A stretch of 7,500 nucleotides of DNA from Minisyncoccota bacterium (GCA_020058565.1 JAGVDT010000083.1:1-7500), one strand, 5' to 3'. Shown: positions 1-6,730, counted from the first letter of the stretch. Numbers and translations: made by a program. Notes: generated from the letters alone by a model not told the origin.

Positions 1-753
1 AAATCGATTCTCGAACGCTTCAGTTGAGCTTGAGACGGTGGTCCAGCCCGCAGCAGGATCGTCCGACCACATCGCGATCATACCGTCAGGTCCTGTCGAT
101 GTCGCGGTGAGTCTGGCGAGGAGAACTTCGCGATACGGCGGCACATTGTTGTCGCTTCCGGTATTCGTGTTGATGGTGTGGTTGTGGTTGTTTGCCGCAA
201 CGGCAGTCGAAGCACCTGGATTCCTCGCGTTGATGGTTGAGGCGGCGTTGCCGGTTGTACCGGTGATCGTATGCGTATGCGTATTCGCGCCACCAAGCGT
301 GCCTACGGTACTCGTACTTTCTGCGCGGATAAACCTTCCGTCTTGATTCGCGTAGCGGAACCACCCCGCGGGAAGCGAGGACGACGCGATGTCGAACATG
401 GCTATTGCTCCCGCCGGTACCGCCGAAGGATTTCCGGTCGAGTTGTACTGGATAACGACAAGATGGCGGTAAAGCGGCAGGTTGCTCGCGGCCCCGATCG
501 TCGGCGTAAACGACGCGTGCGTGTGCGCCACGACAGGTGTGGCCTGGTTATTGTTGTCAACGCCTTGAGAGCCTCCCGATGCCGCTGTGGCGCTTCCGCT
601 TGCCGAGTGAGTATGCGTTGCGGCTCCGCCATTTTGCCCGGCAGTCGACGACCCGACAATGAAACGCTGATAGAACGAATCGGACGGTAAACACGACACG
701 CATGTCCAGCCGGTCGGAATATACGTCTGATCCCAGAAAAGCAGCATGTTGCC
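1..753 (-). repeat. Tandem tail-collar-like modules within the giant surface protein
   Basis: Three protein-level repeats lie end to end. Module 1 (753-442, residues 1002-1105) has LLFWDQTYIPTGW, then HTH, then HTH, and closes with LYRHLVVIQYN. Module 2 (420-100, residues 1113-1219) has IAMFD...LPAGWF, FIRAES, HTHTHT and HNH, and closes with YREVLLARLTAT. Module 3 (93 to the edge, from residue 1222) begins MIAMWSDDPAAGW and is cut by the window end. The pattern 'G-x-I/L-x-x-aromatic ... P-x-G-W ... F-x-R ... G-G-A-x-T-H-T-H ... P-x-Y-R' matches phage tail-collar / receptor-binding fibre domains. In T4 gp12 paired histidines of this kind bind metal. Metal binding here is inferred. Confidence 0.7.
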
Positions 754-3700
754 GGTGGCATCAGAGGCCAGACTCCACTGTCTGCCTTCGCTGAAGGGTA
801 TGCCGGTTGCGCCCTGAATTTGCGCCGGACCAAGCAGGTAGAGGTACGGAGAAATATCCGGTGCATCATAGACGTATCGGAAGCGTTTGGTCTCTCCGGC
901 TTTTATCTCAAGCGGCCAGACAAGGTTCTTAGCGGACCCATACATGCGCACCTGAGCGCCACCGTAGTCGAGGATGCCGAAATCTTGCGGTACTGCTTCC
1001 ACGAATTCGCCGACATAATCGTGGGCGGCAACTACCTCTATTTCCATCGCATAGTCTGCGACCGGATAAATGCGGGTCGCTCCGATACGGCGTATGGTGA
1101 AAGGTGCGCTTTCTTCGACCTTAAACGAATCGGTTATCCGATGCAGGATGGTTCCTTCGACGGCATATTCTGAAAGCTCGACTTTGTATTCTCCGGTCTC
1201 CCCCGCGGGGAAGATTGCGCGGTAGTCAGCCGTCTCTACCACGTTGTTGCCGCTGCACTGACTGGATTGTTCGATTGGCACATTCCGCGCCTCGCCGCTC
1301 GGCGTCGTCACGACAAGGCGTAGATCCGCATTGCAGAGGGTGTCGCCGTTTTCGTCCAAGGCCCCCATCATAAGCGTCACTTGCTGGCCTGGCCGGTACG
1401 ATGATGCGTCCACGTTGAGGACGAGCACTCCCCAGTAGAAATCCACCGTTTCGGTAAAGGTGTCCGAACCCTCCTTCATCGATATTTCCGCCGTGTACCT
1501 CCCAGGCTGGAAGGCGCGGGGTTTGCTCTTTATGCGCATTGACCATTTGCCGTCTTCTGCGTACTCAACGGCGACTGGAACCTCCGTTTTCGTCCCGTCA
1601 CCGCGTTTCAGTTCAATGTCGGAAACTGAGAAGGTGTTGCCGCGGCCGGATACGTTGTTGATGAATTTTGATACGGGACCCCTCTTGGACTTGAAGGTGA
1701 AATGGAATTCGGGGTTTTCATCCGCTCTGAACTCAGAAACTCCCGCCTCGCGCTCGATGCCGCGCGCGCTCACGGCCTTATTTTCCGGAGGATGTGCCAG
1801 AAGCCATGATTCGCTCTGCAGCTGTGCCCCGAGCAAATCGCCGGAATAGGTTTCGCCGGTTGCCAAAAGCGCGAAGCGTGACGGACCGGATAGACTCGAA
1901 GCGAGTGTGACTTTGAAATACAGCGTTTGCCCCGGCAGTATCTGAAACAGTTTCGTGCTTTTTGAGGTGATGCGGTATTCACGCGGAGTCCCAGGGGGTG
2001 CATCCGGGCTCGTCGCCTTTTCGGTGTCGGCCTTCACCCAGTCATCCACATAGCGTGTGACTTCGTGCGTGCCTATGATGTCGTTGGCTACGAAACAGCT
2101 CGTACCGGAGATATCTACTGACGAGCAGAGGTGCTCGTCTGCGTCATCGGAGCACTGGTAGGACAAACCTGGTGCGCCTTGCCAGCCAGATTCGCAGAAG
2201 TACGAGACATCAGCACGATCTGGTTCGGATGTCGTCGTAGCAACGTTGCGCAGGTACTGCCAGAGTTCGGTGATCGCACCCTGCCCCGCGGGAAATGCAG
2301 CGTTAAGGGTGAACATATCGGGTTCGGGTCCCGTGTTTGTGATGCTCACATACGCTTCATGCGCGCCGGCGCCTTTGTATGAAGACTTGTCCGCTCGCAT
2401 GAAAAGCCGGTCCGAGAGATCGTCAGTGTACTCAAACGCGACCTTGTCTATGTCGGAAAGGATCAGCGTATGCGTATCCGAACGCTGCGTATTCAAAGAC
2501 ATTGAGACGTTCGCTCCCGAGTCGTCCACAACGGCAGCGTTGCCGCTGAGAATCTCCTGAACGCGGTCCCTAAAGACCATGTCTACCCAGAGCGCGTCCA
2601 GGTAGAGCTTCACCGCCTGCCGTTCATCTCCGCGCACGAACTCTACTTCTACGGCGAGGTCGTCGAGGTCGCGCCATTCGTCAATTGCATCCAAAGTGCC
2701 GACGAAATAGCCGCCGTTGGATTCATTCGATATCTGCTCGTTGATGAAAATTTCGCCGGCCGTCCTCCAGGCGCCGGCATGGAAATAGCGGATGTAGAGT
2801 TTACCGTCGGCAAACCCGAGGTCTGCAGCGTCGGTAGCGAAAGAAAAGTTCACCTCGGCCTTTACGAATTCTTTTTCTGTGATCTTCCCCGTCAGGCCAA
2901 ATCCGGAAAAGAGCATGGTGCGGCACTCGCTCCCAAGTATTCGGCACGACGAGACGCTGCGGTTTCCGGTATCGGTCGGGATAGGGGTCGGCGGCGCAAT
3001 CGACGGCGCAGTGGTAGTCACCGTAGTCGTCGGAACAAATGCGTCCGTGGTGGTGGCATAGACTGTCGGCACCAAGAATGAAAAGACACCCTGCGTGATG
3101 CGCCGCGCGCCCTCAGCGGCAAATGAGAGCGTCTTGCCGGAGAAGCTCGCGGTCGTGCTCGCAGTATCCTCGGTGCTCGTCGCGGTACTGCTCGCCACAT
3201 CTTCAAGTTCGATGAATTCCGGTACAGGTAGGATTTCTTCAACGGTAGTCGAAGCGTCCTCGGGCTCGGGGTTCACGAAAAGTGGCGGAAACGTCGGTGC
3301 TTCTTCGAGAATTACGGTCGGGGGTTCTGCCGCTTCCTCGGGCGTACTGGTCGCTGGTTCGGTTTCAGGGATTGAGTCTGTAGCAGTTTCAGGCGTTGAA
3401 GTCGCCGGCGCGGACGTCGCCTGCTCGGGCGCCGTAGTCGTCGCCGCAGGCAGCGACACGAACGGCTCGAGGCTTTCAGAAAGTGTACTCGTAGATGCAG
3501 CTAGATCGATATACGCGGAGTTCGACCGGGTAAACTGCGCGAGTGGAGCATCCGGCGGCAAGTCTTGGACTTTGGTTTCCTCGCCTGCGCTCCACCCCTG
3601 CGCCTCCATCTGCGTTGGAAAAACGTGCGCATGCCGCGTCTCTTGGTACGCGATGACGAAACGGCTGGTGCTCCAGAGGACGTACAGAATAACCGGCGGC

Positions 3701-3756
3701 GCAACGGCCAGTAAAACGCCTCTTTTCCAGCCGAGTTTTTTTAGCGCGTCAACCAT
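1..3756 (-). CDS. Giant anchored surface protein with tail-collar-like modules (5' part, runs off the left edge)
   Basis: Frame starting at ATG 3756 stays open for 1252 codons to base 1; the nearest upstream in-frame stop is at 3799-3801, and no other start lies between. No clear Shine-Dalgarno is seen. Residues 12-29 form an N-terminal membrane or signal segment. Residues 86-204 are a Thr/Ser/Ala/Pro/Glu-rich linker. Residues 213-237 look like a second signal-peptide-like stretch ending VYATTT. Residues 270-430 look like a beta-sandwich with Cys271/Cys278. A Cys cluster (521, 535, 544, 554) follows an 'ITNTG' segment. Residues 783-880 resemble an MG2/bacterial Ig domain (SSYRPGQQV...GEYKVEL). 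Residues 961-1001 carry YDAPDISPYLYLLGP. From 1002 on there are tandem phage-collar-like modules with HTH motifs. Likely role, inferred: an exported fibre or adhesin exposed to the environment. No specific family was recognised for the whole protein. The C-terminus lies outside the window. Confidence 0.93.
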   Translation of the reverse strand, partial: MVDALKKLGWKRGVLLAVAPPVILYVLWSTSRFVIAYQETRHAHVFPTQMEAQGWSAGEETKVQDLPPDAPLAQFTRSNSAYIDLAASTSTLSESLEPFVSLPAATTTAPEQATSAPATSTPETATDSIPETEPATSTPEEAAEPPTVILEEAPTFPPLFVNPEPEDASTTVEEILPVPEFIELEDVASSTATSTEDTASTTASFSGKTLSFAAEGARRITQGVFSFLVPTVYATTTDAFVPTTTVTTTAPSIAPPTPIPTDTGNRSVSSCRILGSECRTMLFSGFGLTGKITEKEFVKAEVNFSFATDAADLGFADGKLYIRYFHAGAWRTAGEIFINEQISNESNGGYFVGTLDAIDEWRDLDDLAVEVEFVRGDERQAVKLYLDALWVDMVFRDRVQEILSGNAAVVDDSGANVSMSLNTQRSDTHTLILSDIDKVAFEYTDDLSDRLFMRADKSSYKGAGAHEAYVSITNTGPEPDMFTLNAAFPAGQGAITELWQYLRNVATTTSEPDRADVSYFCESGWQGAPGLSYQCSDDADEHLCSSVDISGTSCFVANDIIGTHEVTRYVDDWVKADTEKATSPDAPPGTPREYRITSKSTKLFQILPGQTLYFKVTLASSLSGPSRFALLATGETYSGDLLGAQLQSESWLLAHPPENKAVSARGIEREAGVSEFRADENPEFHFTFKSKRGPVSKFINNVSGRGNTFSVSDIELKRGDGTKTEVPVAVEYAEDGKWSMRIKSKPRAFQPGRYTAEISMKEGSDTFTETVDFYWGVLVLNVDASSYRPGQQVTLMMGALDENGDTLCNADLRLVVTTPSGEARNVPIEQSSQCSGNNVVETADYRAIFPAGETGEYKVELSEYAVEGTILHRITDSFKVEESAPFTIRRIGATRIYPVADYAMEIEVVAAHDYVGEFVEAVPQDFGILDYGGAQVRMYGSAKNLVWPLEIKAGETKRFRYVYDAPDISPYLYLLGPAQIQGATGIPFSEGRQWSLASDATGNMLLFWDQTYIPTGWTCVSCLPSDSFYQRFIVGSSTAGQNGGAATHTHSASGSATAASGGSQGVDNNNQATPVVAHTHASFTPTIGAASNLPLYRHLVVIQYNSTGNPSAVPAGAIAMFDIASSSLPAGWFRYANQDGRFIRAESTSTVGTLGGANTHTHTITGTTGNAASTINARNPGASTAVAANNHNHTINTNTGSDNNVPPYREVLLARLTATSTGPDGMIAMWSDDPAAGWTTVSSSTEAFENRF

Positions 3757-4088
3757 GGTTACGCAGTAGCAAACAAGCCGCTTTGCGGGTCGCAAATTTC
3801 ATATGTGGGATGTGGTTAAATTTTAGCAACTTTTTCCAGGCTCTAAGCCAAAAAATCGCAATTTCGGGGGATATGAAAAATGCCCGAAAAACTCCCATGT
3901 CAAGCAATCTTTTACACAGATAAAAGACGTAAGAAACTCTGCACGAAACCGTCCTCCGGAGCGAAAATTTTCTCGGTTATCGTACGCCGAAGTGATATTT
4001 TGCCCTATAGCACGAACTCCACGGCCGTGAGGCCTGAACTATATGCGACGCGCAATTGCTAGCAGGATTTCAAGACGGCACAATTCGA
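3757..4088. other. 332-bp intergenic region between the cohesin gene and the giant surface gene
   Basis: I see no convincing gene here. The only notable open frames are a 60-codon plus-strand frame (3880-4062), with no family resemblance and opposite to all neighbours, and a 17-codon minus-strand frame (3802-3749) overlapping the start of the giant gene. The region holds an extended -10 promoter candidate (3820-3828) and a weak terminator-like hairpin: TTCGGG/CCCGAA arms, about 3864-3889, followed on the minus strand by a T run. It also holds an isolated TTGACA on the minus strand (3903-3898) with no matching -10. Small perfect palindromes include GAAAATTTTC (3963-3972) and the overlapping GCAATTGC/TGCTAGCA (4052-4064). 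Confidence 0.6.
3820..3828 (-). promoter_or_regulatory. Candidate extended -10 promoter of the giant surface gene
   Basis: The minus strand reads TGCTAAAAT, which is TGn plus a 5/6 match to TATAAT, about 64 bp upstream of the ATG at 3756. No good -35 box sits at 16-18 bp, which is tolerable for an extended -10 promoter. It is a single-motif call in an AT-rich stretch, so it could be chance. Confidence 0.35.
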
Positions 4089-5552
4089 CTAACCCTGCCC
4101 ACGTATCATGCGTTTCAGTTCATAAACGCCCGAATTCACCTGCTCTTCCGCAATATCGAGGACTTCTTTCGTTTCTTCGAGAAATTCCCGTTCGGCGGAT
4201 GTGAGCTGCGGCCGTTCATCCAAGTCGTTGACCATTTGCTCAAACTGCTCGCGCATCGCAGAAAACACCCGGTCGTTTTTGTCGCCTATTTCAGAAATGC
4301 GGTGAAGAAGCCGCATGCGCTCGGACTGGTTTATGTTGCGCGAGTAGAACATCCATGCACCCAACGCACCGATGATGAGTGCAAATAGTATGAGAAGAAT
4401 TCGCTCGGTAGTCCAAAATGCGCTCGGAGCCGGCGCGGTTTCACCGTTTGCAAGTGGCCTATCAACCTTCGGGAGCGTGAACTGCTTGGTGGTTTCTGCT
4501 TTATTGCCAGCCTTGTCGTAGGCGCGGACGGTAAGCGTGGCGTCACCGCCGTCCTGCGGCGGCACCGGCGTAGTGCCATCCGGCATCGCGCTTGCCTGCA
4601 CGGTAGAGACAATGGAAGTTCCGAGCAGAATTTCATATCGGTCCATGCCGGACAGGTCATCGTCTGTTTTAAAAGAAAGCCGCGGGGGCGACCCGTCGAT
4701 GAGCGCTACCTCAAACGGTTTCGGAGGAGCCGTATCCACCTGAATTTTTCTTTTTCCGATCGCACCCCATCCCGAGTCGTTCTTGAGCTGGGCGTAGAAA
4801 TACCAGACGCCGTCTTTTATGTTGGTCAACTTCGTAGAGGTCGCGATCTTCTTCAAATCGGTCTTGGGCGTGTCATTTTCATTTTCTGAGAGCAGCGTCC
4901 GCACATCGACATCTTCGGGAAGGACGTTCCACGTAAAGACGGCGGTCGAAGTCGCATACCAGTTTTCCTCCTTCGGATGCGTCGAAGAGTTTATGGTGGG
5001 AGCCAGTGGCACCGGGCCTACTGCACCTCCGCCATCATCGGGCACCTCTTCGACGGGCGCGGCATCGGTAATTTCGTAGGTTCCTTCTCCGCCGGTTGCA
5101 AATACATCGGTGCCTTTTCCGTCGGCAGCCAAGACCGATCCTTTGGAGACGGACACTTTCGCCGATCCTTTTATTTTTCCCTTAAAGGTGATGGTAATAA
5201 CCGTTCCTTGCTTTGAAAAAGCGCTCGGCGTGCCGCCACTGAATTCGACCGTGCCGGCGGAATTCGAGAATTTCGGTTCGGCCGTCCACAGAGAAAAAGA
5301 TGAGCCGTCTTTGGAAACCTTAGCGACCGAAAGAATGTTTTTGTCAAATGAAATAGTGCCGTCCGCAGCGTTCACTTGCTGATCGCCCGGATCGACAACA
5401 ATCTTGACGTCGAATTCCTCATCGACAGCATGCGTGCCGCTCACGGGTGAAAAATTCAAATCTGCCGCAGAAGCGGTGTCGGCCAACGCGAAAAGTGCAA
5501 CGACCAAGAGGAGCGTCGCGCCCAGAACGCGCTCACGTATCCGTGAGTGCAT
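4089..5552 (-). CDS. Cohesin-domain, Ig-like, membrane-anchored surface protein (487 aa)
   Basis: Residues 1-29 are a signal peptide (basic start, hydrophobic core GATLLLVVALFALA, cleavage after TASA). Residues 30-163 fit a cohesin-type beta-sandwich: 'SGTHAVDEEFDVKIVVD', 'VNAADGTISFDKNILSV', 'VEFSGG' and 'VITITFKGK' follow the family order. A Pro/Gly hinge follows at 165-185. Residues 185-275 are an Ig/FN3-like module (DGVWYFYAQLKNDSGWG...IQVDTAPP). Residues 280-361 are a second Ig-like module (LTVRAYDKAGNKAE). Residues 384-403 are a transmembrane helix. Residues 405-487 form a charged, helical, probably coiled-coil cytoplasmic tail. Known: cohesins bind dockerins in cellulosomes, but the fold also occurs in non-cellulosomal surface proteins. 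Inferred: the ectodomain captures a partner and the tail faces the cytoplasm. Start ATG 5552 is the most upstream possible, because an in-frame TAG lies at 5558-5556. The Shine-Dalgarno before it is weak. Confidence 0.93.
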   Translation of the reverse strand: MHSRIRERVLGATLLLVVALFALADTASAADLNFSPVSGTHAVDEEFDVKIVVDPGDQQVNAADGTISFDKNILSVAKVSKDGSSFSLWTAEPKFSNSAGTVEFSGGTPSAFSKQGTVITITFKGKIKGSAKVSVSKGSVLAADGKGTDVFATGGEGTYEITDAAPVEEVPDDGGGAVGPVPLAPTINSSTHPKEENWYATSTAVFTWNVLPEDVDVRTLLSENENDTPKTDLKKIATSTKLTNIKDGVWYFYAQLKNDSGWGAIGKRKIQVDTAPPKPFEVALIDGSPPRLSFKTDDDLSGMDRYEILLGTSIVSTVQASAMPDGTTPVPPQDGGDATLTVRAYDKAGNKAETTKQFTLPKVDRPLANGETAPAPSAFWTTERILLILFALIIGALGAWMFYSRNINQSERMRLLHRISEIGDKNDRVFSAMREQFEQMVNDLDERPQLTSAEREFLEETKEVLDIAEEQVNSGVYELKRMIRGQG

Positions 5553-5555
5553 TGC

Positions 5556-5620
5556 CTAATCGTACCGCGAAAAACGGCTTAGCTTGTGCACAGATGGGAA
5601 TAACACAACACTCCTTCCTT
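5556..5620 (-). promoter_or_regulatory. Strong Shine-Dalgarno plus 16-codon leader ORF before the cohesin gene
   Basis: The minus strand carries AAGGAAGGAG at 5620-5611, the strongest ribosome-binding sequence in the window. Four bases later a GTG (5606-5604) opens a 16-codon frame that ends at TAG 5558-5556. Three bases after that is the cohesin ATG, in the same frame. The cohesin ATG itself has only weak Shine-Dalgarno potential. A leader peptide with translational coupling or re-initiation is plausible but unproven. The peptide (VLFPSVHKLSRFSRYD) has no recognisable attenuator codon run. Confidence 0.35.
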
Positions 5621-5683
5621 AAAAGCCTAAGCACTAAATCCGAAATTCGAAAAACGGCCTCATGAATGCACAGATGTGGAATA
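5568..5683. repeat. Imperfect direct repeat pair, exactly 80 bp apart
   Basis: Copy A (5568-5602) and copy B (5648-5683) both read CGAAAAACGGC, then 8 unrelated bases, then TGCACAGATG, then GGAATA (copy B has one extra T before GGAATA). The two conserved blocks, with an unconserved 8-bp gap of equal length, lie in the intergenic region upstream of the cohesin gene. Copy A overlaps the candidate leader ORF. This could be a duplicated regulator-binding site or a degenerate duplication. Confidence 0.6.
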
Positions 5684-5714
5684 GAAAGAGCCCCACAACG
5701 AATCGCAGGGCTCC
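5682..5714 (-). terminator. Hairpin terminator after the RHH-like gene
   Basis: On the minus strand, GGAGCCC (5714-5708) pairs with GGGCTCT (5693-5687), a 7-bp stem with one G-U pair and a 14-base loop, followed by TTTCTATT. It starts 34 bases after the stop codon of the 98-residue gene. A second hairpin (CAGTTC-GATA-GAACTG, 5727-5742) sits between the stop and this stem. The U tract is interrupted, so termination efficiency is uncertain. Confidence 0.5.
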
Positions 5715-5747
5715 AAGTGCTGTGATCAGTTCGATAGAACTGCTGAT

Positions 5748-6044
5748 TTAGTGGCCGCCGTGACCCGGGTTGAGCTCGTGCTCCTTAGGCGGAGTGTTGA
5801 TGTCGACGACCTCCTCGAGGAGTTCTCTGGCGAGCTTCGCCATGAACCGAAGAACGACCGGAAACGGCAGCTTCGCATCCCGTGCGATGCGAGCAACACG
5901 CCAACGGAAGCTGTCATCGAGCTGGATTGACAGATGGCTGTCGTGGCCATGCGCCGACTTCATCAGCTCCTTAAGCACCTTGTATGCGACTTCGCCCTCG
6001 GTGGGCTCGGGAGCGACATTGACACGCGTCTGAGTCTCGGTCAC
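5748..6044 (-). CDS. Small ribbon-helix-helix-like protein, putative DNA-binding regulator (98 aa)
   Basis: The start is chosen as GTG 6044-6042, because GAGGAGA (6057-6051) lies 6 bases upstream; a TTG at 6068 would add 8 residues but has no ribosome site. Residues 37-75 fit the ribbon-helix-helix layout: strand HLSIQLD, helix A DSFRWRVARIARDAK, turn LP, helix B PFPVVLRFMAKLARELLEE. The hydrophobic spacing lines up with MetJ/Arc/CopG-type proteins. The N-terminus (1-30) is helical and charged; the C-terminus is short and His/Gly-rich (NPGHGGH). The gene is flanked by its own promoter and terminator, so it is probably monocistronic. A palindrome at the predicted transcription start (6075-6088) would suit autoregulation. 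The fold is inferred by eye; otherwise the protein is hypothetical. It could also be an antitoxin-type protein, but no toxin gene is adjacent. Confidence 0.85.
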   Translation of the reverse strand: MTETQTRVNVAPEPTEGEVAYKVLKELMKSAHGHDSHLSIQLDDSFRWRVARIARDAKLPFPVVLRFMAKLARELLEEVVDINTPPKEHELNPGHGGH

Positions 6045-6050
6045 TTTTAT

Positions 6051-6057
6051 TCTCCTC
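6051..6057 (-). promoter_or_regulatory. Ribosome binding site deciding the GTG start
   Basis: The minus strand reads GAGGAGA, 6 bases before GTG 6044. It selects that start over the upstream TTG at 6068. Confidence 0.75.
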
Positions 6058-6074
6058 AAAATGTTCAAGTTTGC

Positions 6075-6088
6075 ATGTCACTTGACAT
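6075..6088. promoter_or_regulatory. Candidate operator palindrome at the RHH gene transcription start
   Basis: ATGTCA-CT-TGACAT is a perfect inverted repeat with 6-bp arms and a 2-bp centre. It lies just downstream of the -10 box at 6097-6102, covering the expected transcription start and first transcribed bases. A repressor bound here would block initiation. Short palindromes also arise by chance, so this rests on placement. Confidence 0.45.
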
Positions 6089-6096
6089 ACAGTGAA

Positions 6097-6124
6097 ACCA
6101 TATCACAAAAATTCTTATCGTCAA
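6097..6124 (-). promoter_or_regulatory. Promoter of the RHH-like gene
   Basis: On the minus strand, -35 TTGACG (6124-6119), a 16-bp spacer, and -10 TATGGT (6102-6097) preceded by TGA, making an extended -10. The -35 matches 5/6 and the -10 matches 4/6. The expected start is near 6090, giving a leader of about 45 bases before the GTG. This is the best complete promoter in the window. Confidence 0.6.
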
Positions 6125-6155
6125 TTAGAAAAAATGTCTATTTCTGGCTTATCAG

Positions 6156-6656
6156 CTACTGAACCTGCACGACGTTAATACGCACACCCTTATCGTGCGC
6201 TTCTTTGAGCGGCAGTCGGAGCATCAAAATCCCTTCATGCATTTTTGCCTCAGTCTTTGCAGCATCTACTTCGGTCGGGAGGATTATTTGGCGGTAAAAC
6301 TTGCCCCACGAACATTCCTCGAGCAGGTGCTCTTTTGCTTCATGATTCTTAGCTTCCGCTGATCCCTCCGCTGGAGAGAAATAATCGCCGTTTGGCCTTG
6401 CGCGCTGGCCTTTTATCACCACGACATCGCCATCACCCTCGATGGTGACGCCAAAATCATTGATGCTGCACCCGGCAATTTGGGAGTAAATCAAGATGGC
6501 GGTCGGAGTCTGATAAATATCCACTTTCAGCTGCTCGGCAGGCACCCCGCCATCCGCTGCCGGTTTGTTTTGAGCCGCCATCTGTTCTTGTTTTTTGTCG
6601 TCAGAATTGGCAGCAACGACATCTTTCTTTTTTAGTCGATCGAGAAATGAGGACAT
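6156..6656 (-). CDS. Small heat shock protein, Hsp20 / alpha-crystallin family (166 aa)
   Basis: ATP-independent holdase chaperone that binds unfolding cytoplasmic proteins and assembles as oligomers. Residues 1-40 are a short, polar, Ala/Lys/Gln-rich N-terminal arm (MSSFLDRLKKKD...). Residues 42-150 are the alpha-crystallin domain: VDIYQTPTAILIYSQIAG opens it, GDVVVIKGQR is a core strand, ECSWGKFYRQIILP matches the conserved 'E..G.F.R...LP' block, and AKMHEGILMLRLP matches the signature 'A...nGvL.i.lP' (Ala137, Gly142, Leu144). The C-terminal I160-N161-V162 is the I-x-I/V motif that docks into neighbouring subunits. The start is ATG 6656; the GAGGGG upstream is too far to be a good ribosome site. 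The gene is preceded by its own TATAAT box, 74 bases after the lepB stop. The N-terminal arm is shorter and more polar than usual. Confidence 0.95.
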   Translation of the reverse strand: MSSFLDRLKKKDVVAANSDDKKQEQMAAQNKPAADGGVPAEQLKVDIYQTPTAILIYSQIAGCSINDFGVTIEGDGDVVVIKGQRARPNGDYFSPAEGSAEAKNHEAKEHLLEECSWGKFYRQIILPTEVDAAKTEAKMHEGILMLRLPLKEAHDKGVRINVVQVQ

Positions 6657-6682
6657 ATCTAAAAAGCGTGACCCCTCGCAGG

Positions 6683-6688
6683 ATTATA
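6683..6688 (-). promoter_or_regulatory. -10 box of the hsp20 promoter
   Basis: The minus strand reads a perfect TATAAT, with expected transcription start about 20 bases before the ATG at 6656. The hexamer 17 bp upstream is a poor -35 (GAAATA), suggesting an activator, an alternative sigma factor or a weak basal promoter. No CIRCE element is present. Confidence 0.5.
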
Positions 6689-6691
6689 CCG

Positions 6692-6719
6692 CACAATTTC
6701 CCGTATATTTCGGATTGTG
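6692..6719. promoter_or_regulatory. Inverted repeat across the hsp20 -35 region
   Basis: CACAAT (6692-6697) and ATTGTG (6714-6719) are 6-bp arms 16 bases apart, with CCG/CGG inside. The dyad abuts the TATAAT box and covers the -35 position. It could be an operator for hsp20 or the remnant of a lepB terminator stem, although no T run follows on the minus strand. Confidence 0.35.
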
Positions 6720-6730
6720 GATTATTCGCG

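Noticed and set aside
268..285. Tandem TATGCG units resembling a microsatellite
   Set aside because: They encode the HTHTHT run of the second collar-like module, so a protein-level constraint explains them.
402..869. 155-codon minus-strand frame
   Set aside because: It is out of frame with the continuous 1252-codon frame on the same strand, which encodes coherent collar-like domains. The Arg-rich translation is a typical shadow.
364..2291. CCCGCGGG palindrome occurring three times (near 365, 1203 and 2284)
   Set aside because: Each copy is in-frame coding for a Pro-Ala-Gly motif (LPAGW, FPAGE, FPAGQ), so codon choice explains it.
3095..3769. 224-codon plus-strand open frame
   Set aside because: It lies opposite the giant minus-strand gene. 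Its Ser/Val/Ala/Gly-rich translation mirrors the repetitive Thr/Ser/Ala/Glu linker codons and has no family features.
3880..4062. 60-codon plus-strand frame in the intergenic gap
   Set aside because: No ribosome site, no recognisable motif, opposite orientation to every neighbour, and composition like random translation.
4052..4064. Overlapping GCAATTGC and TGCTAGCA palindromes after the cohesin stop
   Set aside because: Eight-base palindromes are expected by chance at this scale, and there is no T run to make a terminator.
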